From positions 186,001 through 250,000 of the forward strand of contig JABMCL010002924.1 in NCBI GenBank assembly GCA_018857735.1: a DNA stretch of 64,000 bases. Reading direction: 5' to 3'. The position numbers and the translations under genes were made by a program. The notes beneath the pieces are model-generated. The model was not told the DNA's origin and did no database searches. It worked only from the letters and a program-made list of their open reading frames with translations. Every line of letters begins with the position of its first letter. The first letter of the stretch is position 1. Origin of the DNA: Alviniconcha marisindica (Eukaryota > Mollusca > Gastropoda > Provannidae). Positions 24,901-39,452 of this stretch are shown piece after piece.

Positions 24901-27900
24901 ACTCTCTCAAGCATGAGACAACTCACGTCTGAGCGAACTACAGCCCAGTCCAATGTGTGGCCGCACCTATGTGCAGAAATGTCAACGAGCTGTGTCAAAC
25001 CGTGGTCACTAAGCATAGTCTTGAGATGATTCAGCAGGGTATCAGCGCAGTCATAGTAATGAAAGTTAAAATCACCAAGCAGCACTAGATCACTGTGGGA
25101 ACCTGCAAACTGTGTGAGAAACTCGAGGAACTCCTGGAGAAACAACTGATTAGAGAGTTTGTTCTTCCTGCTGGGAGGGGGTCTGTACAGCCTCGAAAGA
25201 CTGAAAGGACAGGGGTTTGAAAGATGCACTGTCACCGAAAGCGTCCTGAACAATAAAGGCAACACCTCCGTCCCTCGAACCTGTTCGAGGGAACGATCGC
25301 AGCACATAACCTTGAGGCTACAGTCAGCAATACAGGCTTCATCGCCCTGTGCATATAACCATGTCTCTGTCATTAGCAGAATGTCAATGCCGTCATCGAG
25401 GATCATTTCATGAATGTCACTGGCTTTCTGGCGACAGGACTGAGAATTAAAGTACAGTACCTTTATGATCTTCGATTGCGTGGGGGGTGATGAGGTGGCA
25501 GTAGAAGCCTGGACACTGACAGGAATCAGGTTGGCAAAACTGACTCCCCTCGAACTGTAGGAAGCCCGAGAGGGGGGTGGCACGTCAGCGGCGACGTCAG
25601 TCATAGGTGCGAGGTGTCTGGAGTCCACTGACCTCGTTCCTGGCGATCGACAGACGTCATTGCTTGACACAACACTGATCTTGCATTGCTTCCTCTTCCC
25701 GTCTCTACAAGAGCGCTTACTGGAGAGATGAAACCCAATGCCCAGTTCCTGGAGATGAGAGGACAGCGAGAGATCAAGTTGCAAGGGCTGGATCAACAGG
25801 AGCTGGCTCCGATCGTAGCAGAGATGATTCGTAGGGTGGTGATCAAGCAGGGAGGCCGGAATCGATGGGGGCTGACTCTGATCATGGCAGAGACGATTCT
25901 TAGGGTGGTGATCAAGCGGTGAGGCCGGGATCGACGGGGGCTGACTCTGATCATGGCAGAAACGATTCGCAGGGCGGTGATCAAGCGGCGAGGCCGGGAT
26001 TGACGGGGGCTGACTCTGATCATGGCAGAAATGATCGCAGGGCGGTGATCAAGCGGTGAGGCCGGGATCAACAGGGGCTGACTCTGATCATGGCAGAAAC
26101 AAAATGCTGGGCGAAGGAAATTGCAGACCAACTTCACAGAAGGAGTTAGCCTACCAGCTGACCAAGAGCTCACACTGTCACTGCCAGGTGGCAAGAACAA
26201 CTCTCGCACGTGCAAAGTACGGATCAGCAAACGCGTCGTGACACTGAGCGAGCAGGGAAAAAGTCCAAAGAAAAAATAAACAAACACAAATTAATCTTGA
26301 CTGCGGCGGCAGATTTGCACGAAGAACACACCACCAGGTAGTCCAGTCCATGACGCACACCACCAGGTAGTCCAGTCCATGACGCACACACCAGCCACAG
26401 TTAGTAATCCAAAACAATGAGAAAGTAAGGGAAAAAAACTCAAAACAGCAGAGCAGAACACACACGGCCTGCTAGGTGCATGATCACTGACTCAACCTTT
26501 TTGATGGTGAACTCAACATAAGCATAATGTAAAACTAGCAGAAAAATCCTATATGGACCATAGACAATGATGTAAGAACAGAACTGTGCTCCATCTTATA
26601 CGCATGTTAAAATGCCTTTTTTTGTTTGTTTACTCATTTGTTTTGAAGCCAATTATCAATAACAAAATGCTCACACAAACACATGTGCATACGCATGCAC
26701 CCACCCACATGCACGCACACAAACACCCACAAACACATGCACAATCACACACACACACACACATGCATGCATGCACAACTACACACAAACTTGGATGAAA
26801 GAATGATTTCACTGTATTTTATATCTATATTATGAACATGTAAAAGGTAATAGATGGATGTACTTTAATAGATCTCTTATATGTGTGTCAAAAGACAAGA
26901 TGTTTTGAAATTAACGCTCACGTTGCTGATTGTTACTAATAAAACCAATAGACTGCACTTCATTCACCATCACACAGACACAGACAGATACAGACACACA
27001 CACACATAAACCTCACACACACATGCGCACAAGCACCCACAGGCAAACACACACACACACACACACATACTCACTCACAACACACACACACTGATATGAA
27101 GAATGACTGCACTGCATTCATAGATGTATGTCATAAACATGTCAAACTGTGGTTAATGTATACATTATACGTATACATTTTTTAATATTTTTTTATAGAC
27201 GGAATGAAGTATGAATGAGTGTGTGAACATGTTATTGTATTGGATGCATGTTATACGATTAAATGCCCCACAACGATGTGCTTGGCAAAAGGAAATATAA
27301 AAAAATGCATTCACACATTGTGCCATTTCCCTTATTTCTCCAAACACATTACATCACAAATATAGTGGTAGTTTAAAAAGTTTCATGTTTTAACTTAATT
27401 TTTATTTCATTGGGATAGTGGCACCCTCTTTGGTCATTTTTAGGAGAATACCCATACACATTGAGTACTGACTCACTGAAGCAACACACACACACACATG
27501 CACACGCACACATACACAACCACACATACACACTCATAAAAAGCACATCCATACACATACACAGACATGAAAGCACACCCACACATCAAATCAAACAGGG
27601 CTGAGTTAGTCAGATTGGAAGTTGAAGAGATGAGTTTTCAGAGCAGACCTGTTCTTTGAGTTCTAAAATATGTTACTGTGTACTGTGATGTGGTTAATAT
27701 TCAGCCACATTTTAATTTCTTGACTGAGATAATAAAGTAATTTTGAATTGAATTGCATTGAAAGTACTGATAGTTGCAGCATTTCTAATGGGAAGTGGCA
27801 GAGCAGTCCGGACAGAAGAGCCCAAATGAGAGAAGGCACGATCACCTTTTATTATAGACTTAAAGAAAAAACAGAGACCAAACTCAGTGCTAGCAGGATT

Positions 27901-30578
27901 AAGCTGACAGACCCAAAGCAAAGGAAGAAGCTCCGCTTACTGTGCTAGTTCGCGCTGAGCAGCCCAGATGACTGAAGGCTCTGGTTGCCAGGGTCACCGC
28001 ATCTCGCAGACGGTGACTGGCCACGTAACAGTCCACCAATCCTGGGTCAGAGCAGGTCAGTCAGAGTATGAGTCTATCGCAACAAGCTACATCAACAATG
28101 AAAAATATACATGGTCAAAAGGTCTGCATGTTGATGTTCTCATAACTTTGTATGGTATCATTAGTTTGTATCTTAATAAATCCTTGCTTAAAGCCCATTC
28201 TTAACTGGGCAAATGTTTGTTTACTGAACATACTTCGGACAGTTCAACGAACTATGATTCGTTTCTTAATTGAACTTTTAGTTTGCTGAACATGGTTCGG
28301 ACAGTCCAAACTTTACTTCATTCTCAATTGGCTTGTAATGAGATGCAGGCTTCGGCCCGAACTTGCGGCAGACGCGCAGCAGACAGCATGATCGAAAATG
28401 TAGGCTAAAGTCAAGTCATGTCAATATATATTCATCATCCCTCACAGGGTAATTCAACTAACTACTATCTCATTCTGGGTCTCCGAGACAAGGCTGCGCT
28501 TCCCACAAGTCAACAAATTCTCTCTGAAGCGAGTGAAGAACCTAGCGACACCGTCATCCATTTTTATTTTTATTTTTTCTTCATCCACAGGAGAGCTCTG
28601 CTCTCAGCCAATCAGAGGCAATGATCGTCGAATAATAGGGCGAATGTTCCCAGAACATGTTGAGCAAAGCTTTATGGACCACGAATATAGCTTCAATGAA
28701 TACTTCCAACTAGGTTCGCAAAGAAAAGTTTGCCCAATTAAGAACCAACTAGCTTCGCCGAATACTTCCAACTAGGTTCGTGAAGAAACATTCGCCCAAT
28801 TAAGAACAGGCTTAAACAAAAAGGTCTGCTTTCACACTTATCAGTAGATAACCTACAGGATACAAACACAAAAACTTCTACTCAAAAGAAATCTTGTTCC
28901 CTTACAAACCTGTTTGGAGCAGTCTGACTCCGATCAATTCATTTTACTCTTTAAAAACTATCAAAACTCATCTACTCTAAATGTCAAGAAAGAAAATGTT
29001 GACTTTCTTTATTACACTGTTAATTAAGTGTAATACTCATAATTAAAATGTTAGCAATTAAGTACATGTCCACTAAGTTACCTGCTGTTTCTAACATGTG
29101 AGTGACCATCAGTGCTCTGTGAGAACACTAAAAGCAGTTGAGTGAGCAACAGTGCTGACAGGACATGGAAAGCAAGACACTCCATGAACAATACGTTCTG
29201 CACACTTTGATTTTTGTGCTAGGTGGGGATATTTATGAAGGTCAACCTGGGTCTTGCTGACCTAATACTGTTCTGTAGAACACTGAGAACAAGGCTTCCA
29301 CCTAGAAGTAGGCCCAGTTGTTTTGTCTCTTGTTTTTCTCTCCATTTTCATCCCCCAAGTATTTGTGTGTGCTGTGCGGTGTAACTGAAATCATGGCCTG
29401 GTTCACATTGTCCACACATGCATTGTGTCTCTCTCCTCCTGGATGTCAGGTCTGCTTGCATTCTCTTTTTGGCAAGACTTGCCGCCTTTCTGTATCACTG
29501 TCTGCCATGCACCACCAGGTCTACAAGTCTGTGAGATGCCATAATCAGTCTGGGTACCTTTCCCACTCCTTGGTTTGCCTGAGCTCTGTCAGATGGCATA
29601 CTTGCAGTACTGAGTCCTCTGCTTGACCCATCCAAGACTTGCCCTGTCCCAGTCTGGATCCCTTTGAGCCTTTCATGACTTCAGGGAGTGGGGTGTGGGG
29701 ATTTTCAACAGCACTGAAGTATGCTTTGACCCGCTCCCTTTTCTGTCTGGTTTGCGTTGGTGGGAGGTCTTGCATGAACCTCATGTCAATGTCTTTAGTG
29801 GTTCCCTGTACACTTTGACTTGCATTGCCTCATTCAGCACTCTGTATTCCTTAGTGCAATGTCATGCTCAAAGAACAGAAAAACCTTAATGTAATTGTCA
29901 TATGCATCGTGTGCAGAAATGGATGTGCATGCCCCCCCTACCCCCCCCCCCCCCGGGGGGGCTATTTGTAAACTGTACCTTGGTATGTTTCAAATCTGTG
30001 TGGAGCGCGTGTGACTGCCTCATGAAAGTGAAGAAGAGCATCCTGCATGCGGTTCAACTCCTGAAGCGCTGTTCCCTTCAACAGCAACGCCTGCGTACAC
30101 CGGGAGTTGATGGAGTAGGCCTGTCAAACAAATGCTGCTTTCATTATCAACCACGTTTTCCAAGTTGGGTGACACCATCAGCCTTAGCTGTTTAAAATGT
30201 CCTAGCTTCAAAGTTACATGCTGTTAGGGGTACATTACGTGGCTACATATAATGATCTAACTAGATGTTTTCCAAACTGTGATAGCATATAAAGGGACAG
30301 CACTGGTTCATGGAAACCATTCAATCAAGGCAACCATTGAGATAACTTTGCAATCTGGTAAACCTGCAGTTTAAGACTAGCTGCTGCATGGCTTGGACTA
30401 AGAATGCTCATCCAGAATAATAAAAGTGGGGTCTTAAAGTGCCCTTTCTCAAATGAACCCTAGGTGTGTACGTTTCATACTCAAGTTAAAACAACTCACA
30501 TCAAAGCACAAAATATTAACATACACAAATTTGTCATCAAACATCACCCCCACCCCCTATAGATGCACACAGGCATGT

Positions 30579-30637
<59 letters not shown>

Positions 30638-33446
30638 AGAGTAATGAGATCATGCAAAATGTCAAAGATCACCTTTTAACTTGCTGGATCAACAATGTTT
30701 TCCTTTTTGCTTACACTCAAGTAGCCAGTGTTTGTTTTCATCAAACCATTTCACTCAAGGAAGATATAAAAGTAGCAAGGCCAGGGATGCAAATGGGTAA
30801 AGCCAGTGGAGAAAAATACTTTCAGTTTCATGTTTGTAAATACAGGAGGCGAAAAACATTTACTTTCCAAATATTTTTTTAAAGGGGAAAGGGGTCAGTT
30901 GCTATTGCAAAACAGTTGCATCTGTCATTATTTGTATCCATCAGTCTTGCTACTTACCCAACAGAGTAAAAATGAAGGCTGGTTACTTTGCTGAAGACAA
31001 ATGCGAAAACTTTCCCTGACAATTTAAAAGGAGACTGTTGACAATGACATTGCATGTGATTTGTTTTTTGTTTTTTGACTCTGTCACTATTAATGGCCAA
31101 GGAGCAAAATACATCAAGGTGCAGATGACATTTTCTGATTTCACTGTTTACACATGTAGAAGATAGACAAGGAGTTGAAGTAAAACAATGTTAAGAATGT
31201 ATATGTAGATTTACATATACATTCTTAACATTGTTTTACTTCAACTCCTTGTCTATCTTCTTTATTTCTTCTTTTATTATTTTCTATCTCTCTTCTTACA
31301 CCCAATGAAGACTCTGTCAAAAGCGCTTGTGTTTAATTGTTCCTTGTGTGTCGTTGTATAGGTGAGTAATTTCATAGAGCTGTTCTATTTTGTCAACCTC
31401 ACCAGCAATTGTTTACTCATTCATTAGAAATATGTCAATTATTATTATCTCTGTAGAATGCTGGCACAAAATCAAAAGAACAGCTACATTTCACAAACAT
31501 CTAGAAGTATCAGGATGGAGCACTGACTTTTTGTGCACAGTAGACTGTGCGAACAAGCCGCTCGTTGTGTTTGTTGATGCTGTTGAGAGAGTAGTATCCC
31601 ATGCACACCCATGGTTCCACAGCCTGCTCACTCACTTCCATTAGCTGCTGGGACAACCTGTTCACAGTACAATTGTAACACTTGTATGTATTATTCACAC
31701 AGACCTAAAACTTGCACAAAAGAAAAAAGACTTCATACACTGGTCTGACTCTGCCGTCATGCAACATTTGCTAATGCTATGGGTTTTGCCAAGTTACATT
31801 ACGCTCCATCCCATGATGATGCACTACCATACCAAGTTTGATTACAAAAGGTTGACAGTTCAAAATATATTGTCTGGGCACACCGACAGAGAGACGGGCA
31901 TGGTGATTCCAATATACTCCCACCGCCCCCCCCCCCCCCCCCCCCCAACATTGTTACAGTGGGTATAAAAAAGTTAAAATCACTGAAGTCAGTTGCAAGG
32001 CAAGTATATGAACTCCATGTAGGAGCTGATGCTTTCCTTTGTGGATAGGTCTACTCTTTGAAGACTTGCAGAGGACAGAGTGTAATCAGTCCTGTCAGCA
32101 CGCCCACAGCAAGAATGAGAGGAATGATTGCTGCATGTTCCCTATGTCATCAACTCTGATCACAGTTTGGTATGGTAGCCAACTACAGATCCATCTATCT
32201 TCTGACACAAGTATCCACAATAACAACTTCTGGGAAGTGGTGCTGGATTTTTCACTCAGCATCATCACACTGTCAACACTGCTTCAAATTTGCTACCATC
32301 ATGAAAAAGTGTGGTGGTTATGTGGCCACTTTGTGTTGGAAGAATTTTGAAATTGAATGGAAATGCCATGTCCAGAGAAATCAATTTGATCACAGATGAA
32401 GTTCAAGTCAGGCTACTAGTACTTAGTACTAGTTAGTTCATGTGGGTATCATTTAACTGCCAGCAATGGGGATGACGCAAACATGTACTGGCTACTGGCA
32501 GATATCACTTCAGATCAGATAGCCTGACTTCAAAGAATACTGAACAACTAAGCTCGGCTGATCTTTCGCAAAAACCATAGTGAGCATGTAACACCTATGC
32601 TGATATCACTTCACTGGCTTCCCATCAAACAGCGCATTGAATACAAACTAGCGACACTGGCTTCCCGCTACTTTGATGGTACATTGCCCCCTTACCTCTC
32701 ACACTGTCTCTCCTCGTACACCCCCCACAGATCCCTTCAATCATCTTCTGACAAACTGCTCTTTGTCCCACGCATTAACTTGAAAACTCATACAAAGTGC
32801 AAGGTCTTTCCAATATCAGGCACCTTGTGTGTGGAACTCTGTCCCGATACAAACCCGATTTTCTACATCTCTCACATCTTTTAAATCCAGCCTCAAAATG
32901 CACCTCTTCCGCAATGCCTTCACCTGAGTCTCTGAAACTGTCACCGTAGGCATTGGTTGGTTGGTGGGGGGGGGGGGGGGGGGTGCAAAACATGGGACTA
33001 AAAGGAGAGCCTGCTGCTGCTGCCACTTTTTCTTCTGCTGGGCATGTGTGTGTGGTGTGTGTCTTACTGTGCGTGCGTGTGTGTGTATGTGTTTTTGTGT
33101 TAGTGTGGTATGTGTCACAGTGTGGATGTGTGTGTGTGTGCATGTGTGCGTGTATGTGTGCATGTGTGTGCGCACGTGCGCGCGTGTGCTTATGAGGAGG
33201 TCAGTGTGAGTGTGCAGGTGTCTGTGTGTAATCATATAGTAGGTGGCTGTGTGTGAAATGCTTTAGTGTTGATGTATGTATTTACAGTATTATTTTGTGC
33301 TTTTCTGATTGTCATGACAGTACTTGTGCTTTTCTGATTGTCATGTTGATATTAATATATTTTATAGTACTTGTGATTATTTCAGTGTGTGTGAAATGCT
33401 TTAATATTGATGTACGCATTTACAGTACTTTGCTTCTTCTTCCATT

Positions 33447-33477
<31 letters not shown>

Positions 33478-35383
33478 GGTTCATCACTGGCTTTTTTGTT
33501 ATTTTGATATTGATGTGTGCATTTATAGTACTTGTGCTTTTTTGATTGTCAAGCGGATTTTGATGTTGAAAATGTACAGTGCCACGAGCTTGTAAATATT
33601 TACAGGGTATAGCGCTGTATAAGAGTCATTATTATTATTATCATGTACATGCATTCACATAAATGTGCAACTCCCCAAAGCAACAGAATGCATGGCTGTA
33701 GTCTAAAATGGAATGCTTAAACACTACCAAGTACTCTAGACAAAATACACCTTTGTTGCAGAAGACAACACGGCAACTTCAACACACACATCTTCCTCAT
33801 CAGTTTGGAGCAGCTGAATGAACGCTTGTAATGTAATGGCTTGGCTACAAACTGTATTAATGCAAAATGCCAGCAGGTAGATTTCACTTAGGGCTTCAAT
33901 TAGATCTAAACAGAAAGTTAAGCACTTACACACACTAGCTCAGGTTGGTCCATTTCTCAGAGGGTGTGTGCTCTACATGGTGTTGTTTACCACCTATGGT
34001 TCTGAGTAAAAATCATTTTGTTAAGTGCTCTCATACGTGCAGAACACTTGCATTGTTAAGAACATTTTATAGCCCGCAGCTAGACCCACAATGGTGTGCT
34101 AGTAGCCAAGCCGTTTTCTCTTCACATTTTCAACTGTGCAGCTGGGTCAAATCACCATCTGCATTGTTCAGTTTTGCAGTGGCATATTTCAAACAATTCT
34201 AAACATCTGCACCTGCTGCTGACAGATTTGAAATTCACACACACACACACACAAAAAAAAACCCTGTTATAATGGAAAACAAATAAAGAAACTACTTTAT
34301 CTCACACAAGCTTTGATACCTGCTCCTGGATCAACCCTGTGGTCCACATCAGAGTTCAGTTAGATCATGGAAACATAAAAATGACCCAGCATGCACCAAA
34401 CACATGTGAAGTACATTGAGTCTGCTCCAGTGTTGTGGACAGCACTATATAAAAGCAATTATAATTAAAAGTTAGGAGAAAAAAAAAGCATGCTCACATG
34501 GAGAACAGAAACACTGACACAAAAATACTCACTGGTACAATATTCAATCCCCTGAAGAAGAAAAAAGTGTAATAAAAGCTTCAACAATTCAAAGGACTTA
34601 CTGCATGTTGTTTCATTGTGGGTATGTATCTTTTCAAACTTACGTCTGCAGATCCTTGGTGCGCTTATCTCGGGAAAGCAGGAAAGCATACAGATCCATG
34701 TTGTGCATGTGTAAAGGGTCCAAGGCTCGTATCTGGCAACCACAACACTCATTAGTCATATCACTCCACTCACTGACAGACAGCATGTGCCACTGTTAGA
34801 ATTTATAGGAATTATTTACCCCCTAAATATCTCAATCTTTTTCACCAGAACATTGTGTGAAACAAAAAACCAAACTACTCAAACAATCAATTCCGACTAC
34901 AGCATTACAGTTGACAAAAAACAGAAGTGCAAATTGCATACAACAAATACATTTATTATTCTTGTATTATTATTATCATCATTACCATTCCAGGTTGATG
35001 ATGCATGTGAAACCACTAAAGGGGCTCAAAAGTGCTCAACAGATATGTGTTCATGCGGCACAAAAGTGATGCTTAACTTGTTAGCGCTGGATGGAGGTAC
35101 CCTGCCATGACTGCACAGCATGTGAGTGTACACACTGACCAGCAGCACTCCAATGAGAATGTACACACTGACCAGCAGCACTCTGAAGAGAGTGTACACA
35201 CTGACCAGCAGCACTCCGATGAGAGTGTACACACTGACCAGCAGCACTCCAATGAGAGTGCACACACTGACCAACAGCACTCCAATGAGAGCGTACACAC
35301 TGAACAGCAGCACTCCAATGAGTGTGTACACACTGAACAGCAGCACTCCAATGAGAGCATACACAACACAACAGATGACTGTA

Positions 35384-35426
<43 letters not shown>

Positions 35427-38400
35427 ATGCGTGTGTGCATGTGCATGAGGGCTCCAATTTATGAATATTTTAAGGTCAGTGGGACTTCCAACAACAACTT
35501 TAGGGGTCCCTGGGAAACCTTAAAGGGTCAAATCTGACACAAAACAGAAGCTGCACAGAAGTATGCTGCTCTGCGCAGTATGCCATGTGGCCCTTCTACG
35601 CCTCAGTTCTGGGTTTGGACATCGCTCATCTGCATGGACTTCAAATCAGTCCACCTCTATATGGCTTGTCAGTGATCTGAACAGCTAATGCCCGATGTTA
35701 AGGTCTGTATTAAATATTTTAGACTTTCCTGTGTGCAACTGTGAAACATCTGGGTAAAACAAGAAATGACTACTGATCCTATTAATGCATTCCTGCTGTA
35801 AGATTAAAGGTGACTACCCTCTGAAAGGAGATGGCCGCCTGACTGTAATGTCCAGACATGAAGAGTGACTCTGCCAAGCCGTCCTGTATGTAAATATTGT
35901 CTCGCAGTCCTCCCTGTAACAGGACAAAGTCACACACACAGTGATAAGAAGCATGTGAACTGTTAGCAGTGTTGACCCACTTGGCCCCAGACTGCCCGTC
36001 ACCACCCCCTCTTTTGCCTTACCGCGAAACCCCACACCGCCCGTAGCGGCTGGCTAGTAGATGCTCCATACTAGCATCTTGGAGTATGCAAATAGGAACG
36101 GGATTCTCGCGAGACTTGTAGCCTCGTTTCCGCTATTGTTTATTACTTCCGGCAATGTCCTTTGTTCGAAGTTCGGCGAAGTTTGAGAGACGCTGTGAAT
36201 TTTCAAAGTTGCAAGGTGGACACACGATAAATGCCCGAAAACAAACAAAAGTCCTACTGTTAGCAATGGCATCGGCGCTTCATCCTTTGAGATCTGAACT
36301 GCAAATTTGGCTCAGTCACTTACCATGGGCACCCTAACAAACTCACGGAGTTTCATCTTTGGAGATTCAAACTGGAAATTTTGCAAAGTCGGTTACCACG
36401 TAGGCCCCCCAGAACCTGACATTCAGATACAGACATTTCCGACAGATACGGACATTTCTGACAGTGAAAAAAATCAAAACCTGTTGGATATACAAGAACA
36501 CTGTATTTGCAAACTGGGGAAAATATCAAGTGAGCTGAAACTTTTGTTTGGTGTTTATTATTGATTTTTAAAGTTGTATCCCGGGCTCATTTGACAGTTA
36601 CTTTCCTTCACAAGGGATTTCATAGCGAAAGGGCAGCGGCTGGTCTGGGGCCAAGTGGGTTAATCAATATCAGTGAAATAATGCCAACACTCTTTGTTGT
36701 TTTGCATAGCAAAAGATCTGTGTTGTGTGCCTAGCAATACCATGTCAGTGTTATTATGGTATATGCCCACTTTACGATTGGTCTGGTTCTCCTTCTTCTC
36801 CCATTAGGAGCAGCCACAATCTGTCTGTATGTTTCCATGCCACAAACCATTAACAAAAAGTGGACACAGGATCTTTAATGTACACAATGACCTTCACATG
36901 TGCTATGTACAAGAAGGCAAACCAGGCACTGTTGTCATTATGAGTCTGTACAAGTATTGATTCTCAAAACAAAAAGTCCCTGACTCTGCCTGGACCAGGC
37001 CGCTGGAGTTATAGTCCAGCATGTAATGCAACTGGTCATCAACTTGTGTCCTGTGCTTATGCCTAACTATTGTACTTGGTTTAATGGTTGTAGGCAGCAT
37101 AGAAATGGTAGATTTTTAAGCCTTGTTTTAGTAGGATGTAAACTGGCTGTGGGATGTGGACCTGGAATGGAAGTGAGTTCCACGGCACTGGGCCAGAAAA
37201 AGACAAGGACCTCTCACCAAAAGATCTTTTGCGTTTGTCAAGTCAGGTCAACATACTTTAATCATCCCTCACAGGGTAACTTACTAAAGGCTCATTAATT
37301 TGAAGACATGTAAAACGAATGTCAAAAGCATTATAATTTATGATAAGTTAATAAGGAGACATACTGGATAACATTTGTGTCAGGCACTTTGAGAATTCTT
37401 CTTTTTATAGAAGAGGGCAGCTGCGTTGACCTGCAGGACTTACATGTCCAGACTTTTATGTCATTTACACTCATTACTGTGAACAGAAACAGTATTTTTG
37501 TACAATGTAGCTAAGTTGTTGGCATACTAGTTAAAACAATGAATCCAGTACGCTGTAGCTAAAACACTGACAGATATACAAAACAATACTGAGGGAACAC
37601 ACACAAGACAATGAAGCGGGTGCAGTGCCACTTGACTTACCTTTAATTCCAATGATTTGAAAGCAGTAACAGCTGATGTGTAGTCTTTGGTAGACATGAA
37701 AGCATAAGCACGGATGATTCCCATGAACCTGGAAACAAACAGTAAACTTCAACACATACAGCCATAGTGACTTGAAGCTAGCTATTGCTTGTTGCCATAC
37801 ACATTTTGACTATGGACCTTCAAAAACGCACTGTAAACTTTGCGAATTTATTGTCACCGCCTTCCATTATGAAGAAAGTACGCACCAGAAGTAAAAACAG
37901 CCAAGGGACTTAAGTGATGCCAGGCAAAAGTCAAGGGAATTAACAACCCCGCCTGAACCGCCAAATATATCAAAAACAAACAGAATGAAGAGAGTGTCTT
38001 TGAGTTAAGAAAAAAAAAAAATACTCAGTCATGTTCCTTGTAGTTCCGATTTTGCAGAAACACATTTATTTTGTTCTAACTTGGTATCAAGTAATGAGTT
38101 GCACCTCATGGAGTTATATTCAACAAATCAACTCCGAAAGCCTGGCACTGCTTCCAAGGTCTCAGCCACACTGAGTGGTGAAGATCTGTGCAGGTCTCTT
38201 GTTGGACCGGGCACATGTGAATATGGGAAAACTAAAGCCAACAACCTGACTCAGAATGTGAGTGCAGTTGTACAGATCAGTCTGCCAGTCTCCCAGAGCA
38301 ATGTGTAGATCCCCCCTCCCCTCCAAAAACAAACAGCCCTGGCCACAAGCACCCTACTCAGTAGCCTACTACAACTTTTCTGGACCTCACAACAATGTGA

Positions 38401-39452
38401 GCAACAAATTTTCTCATTGGCTGATCCACAATAAAGCTGCCAATCACAACGCACATGCTTGGCAATGGTGATAAAATGCTCAAGGGCAATAACTCTATGG
38501 ACCTGCGCTACTGATGTTTACAAGCATGAGAAAACAAAAGCAGTTTGCTGCATTAAAACAAGCGAGAAGGGTGGGGAAAGGGAGAAAGAGGTTTGCAGTT
38601 GGAGAAGAAAAAAAATCACTTGCCCGGTCAGGCAACTTCACCATGAAGATGGGTTGCCTGACAGCCGGGTCTACCTGCCCTGGGCAGTCCTTATTGTCGA
38701 GCCCTGTTATAATGCAGTTGCAAATGCAGAGTCTTACCCTGTTCTGGGTTAGTTTCAAGTCCTGATACTACAGAGTATAATGGGGTAAAAATTCCGACAC
38801 AAACTTTCTGAAACATTCACACCACTGCCAAAGCACAGAAAAGAGGCACTCTGTCTCATGATGATGCATCACCATATCAAGTTGGGTTACAAAGGATTGA
38901 GTAGTTCAGAAAGTATCTTCTGGACAAAGCCAGGACACATGGACAGACAAAACAGAGGGATCGATTCTAGGATACAAAAGTTCAGTTACAAAAAAGACAG
39001 AACAATAAAATACTAAATTAAAACCAGTACCAGGACCACTGAACAAGAACCATACACCCATCTCTTGACAAAACAACTGGACCATTTTCTAGAAAAAAGA
39101 TCTGGAGAATGAACCATCAGCAGAAAAATTACAAGACAGAAAGAGCAACAGGACTAGGAAGAAGAAGAAGAGAGGAGACAGAAAGGAAAATTAAATGACA
39201 GCCCTGAGATTGCAGACAAGAGATGGACAGACGACAGACAGACGGACATACATGATGATTCCTGTACACCCCCCCTAACAAAACTTGAGGTCAACAAAAT
39301 CAAGCAACACAAGATCAGAGGCAGCCACTGACCATTCACAGGTGGAGAAGTGTGGAACAGCTGTCATGACTACAGACATAATGTCAGTGCCACGCATACC
39401 CAGGGACAGTAATTCTTGCACAGCCACCAAAGCCAGTGGGTGTTCTCTGTGG

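Larger units (their letters stand above)
23024..26110 (-). mobile_element. CR1/L2-like LINE, nearly full ORF2
   Basis: Order on the minus strand: a 69-bp repeat array (5' end), an endonuclease/RT reading frame (25796-23340), a short 3' UTR and a (TTA)n tail at 23044-23024. The tail form and the order of endonuclease and RT fit CR1/L2-group LINEs. Related 3' fragments lie at 32540-33643, 50160-50260 and 52180-53055. Confidence 0.82.
15033..27940 (-). other. ANAPC7 intron 12 (12.9 kb)
   Basis: The largest intron, between donor GTAAGC and acceptor TTGCAG. It contains R3 and R1 repeats, a decayed DDE-type element (16740-19779), an L1-like fragment, a SAP-domain MITE, a CR1/L2-like LINE and several CA tracts. 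20100-21900 shows nothing that I recognise. Confidence 0.85.

Noticed and set aside
23340..25796. Cellular gene or active retroelement
   Set aside because: Endonuclease and RT motifs mark a LINE, and the internal TGA plus apparent frame slips argue against activity.
35026..35457. Open frames of about 110-140 codons on both strands
   Set aside because: Produced by the 33-bp array and the adjoining GT microsatellite.
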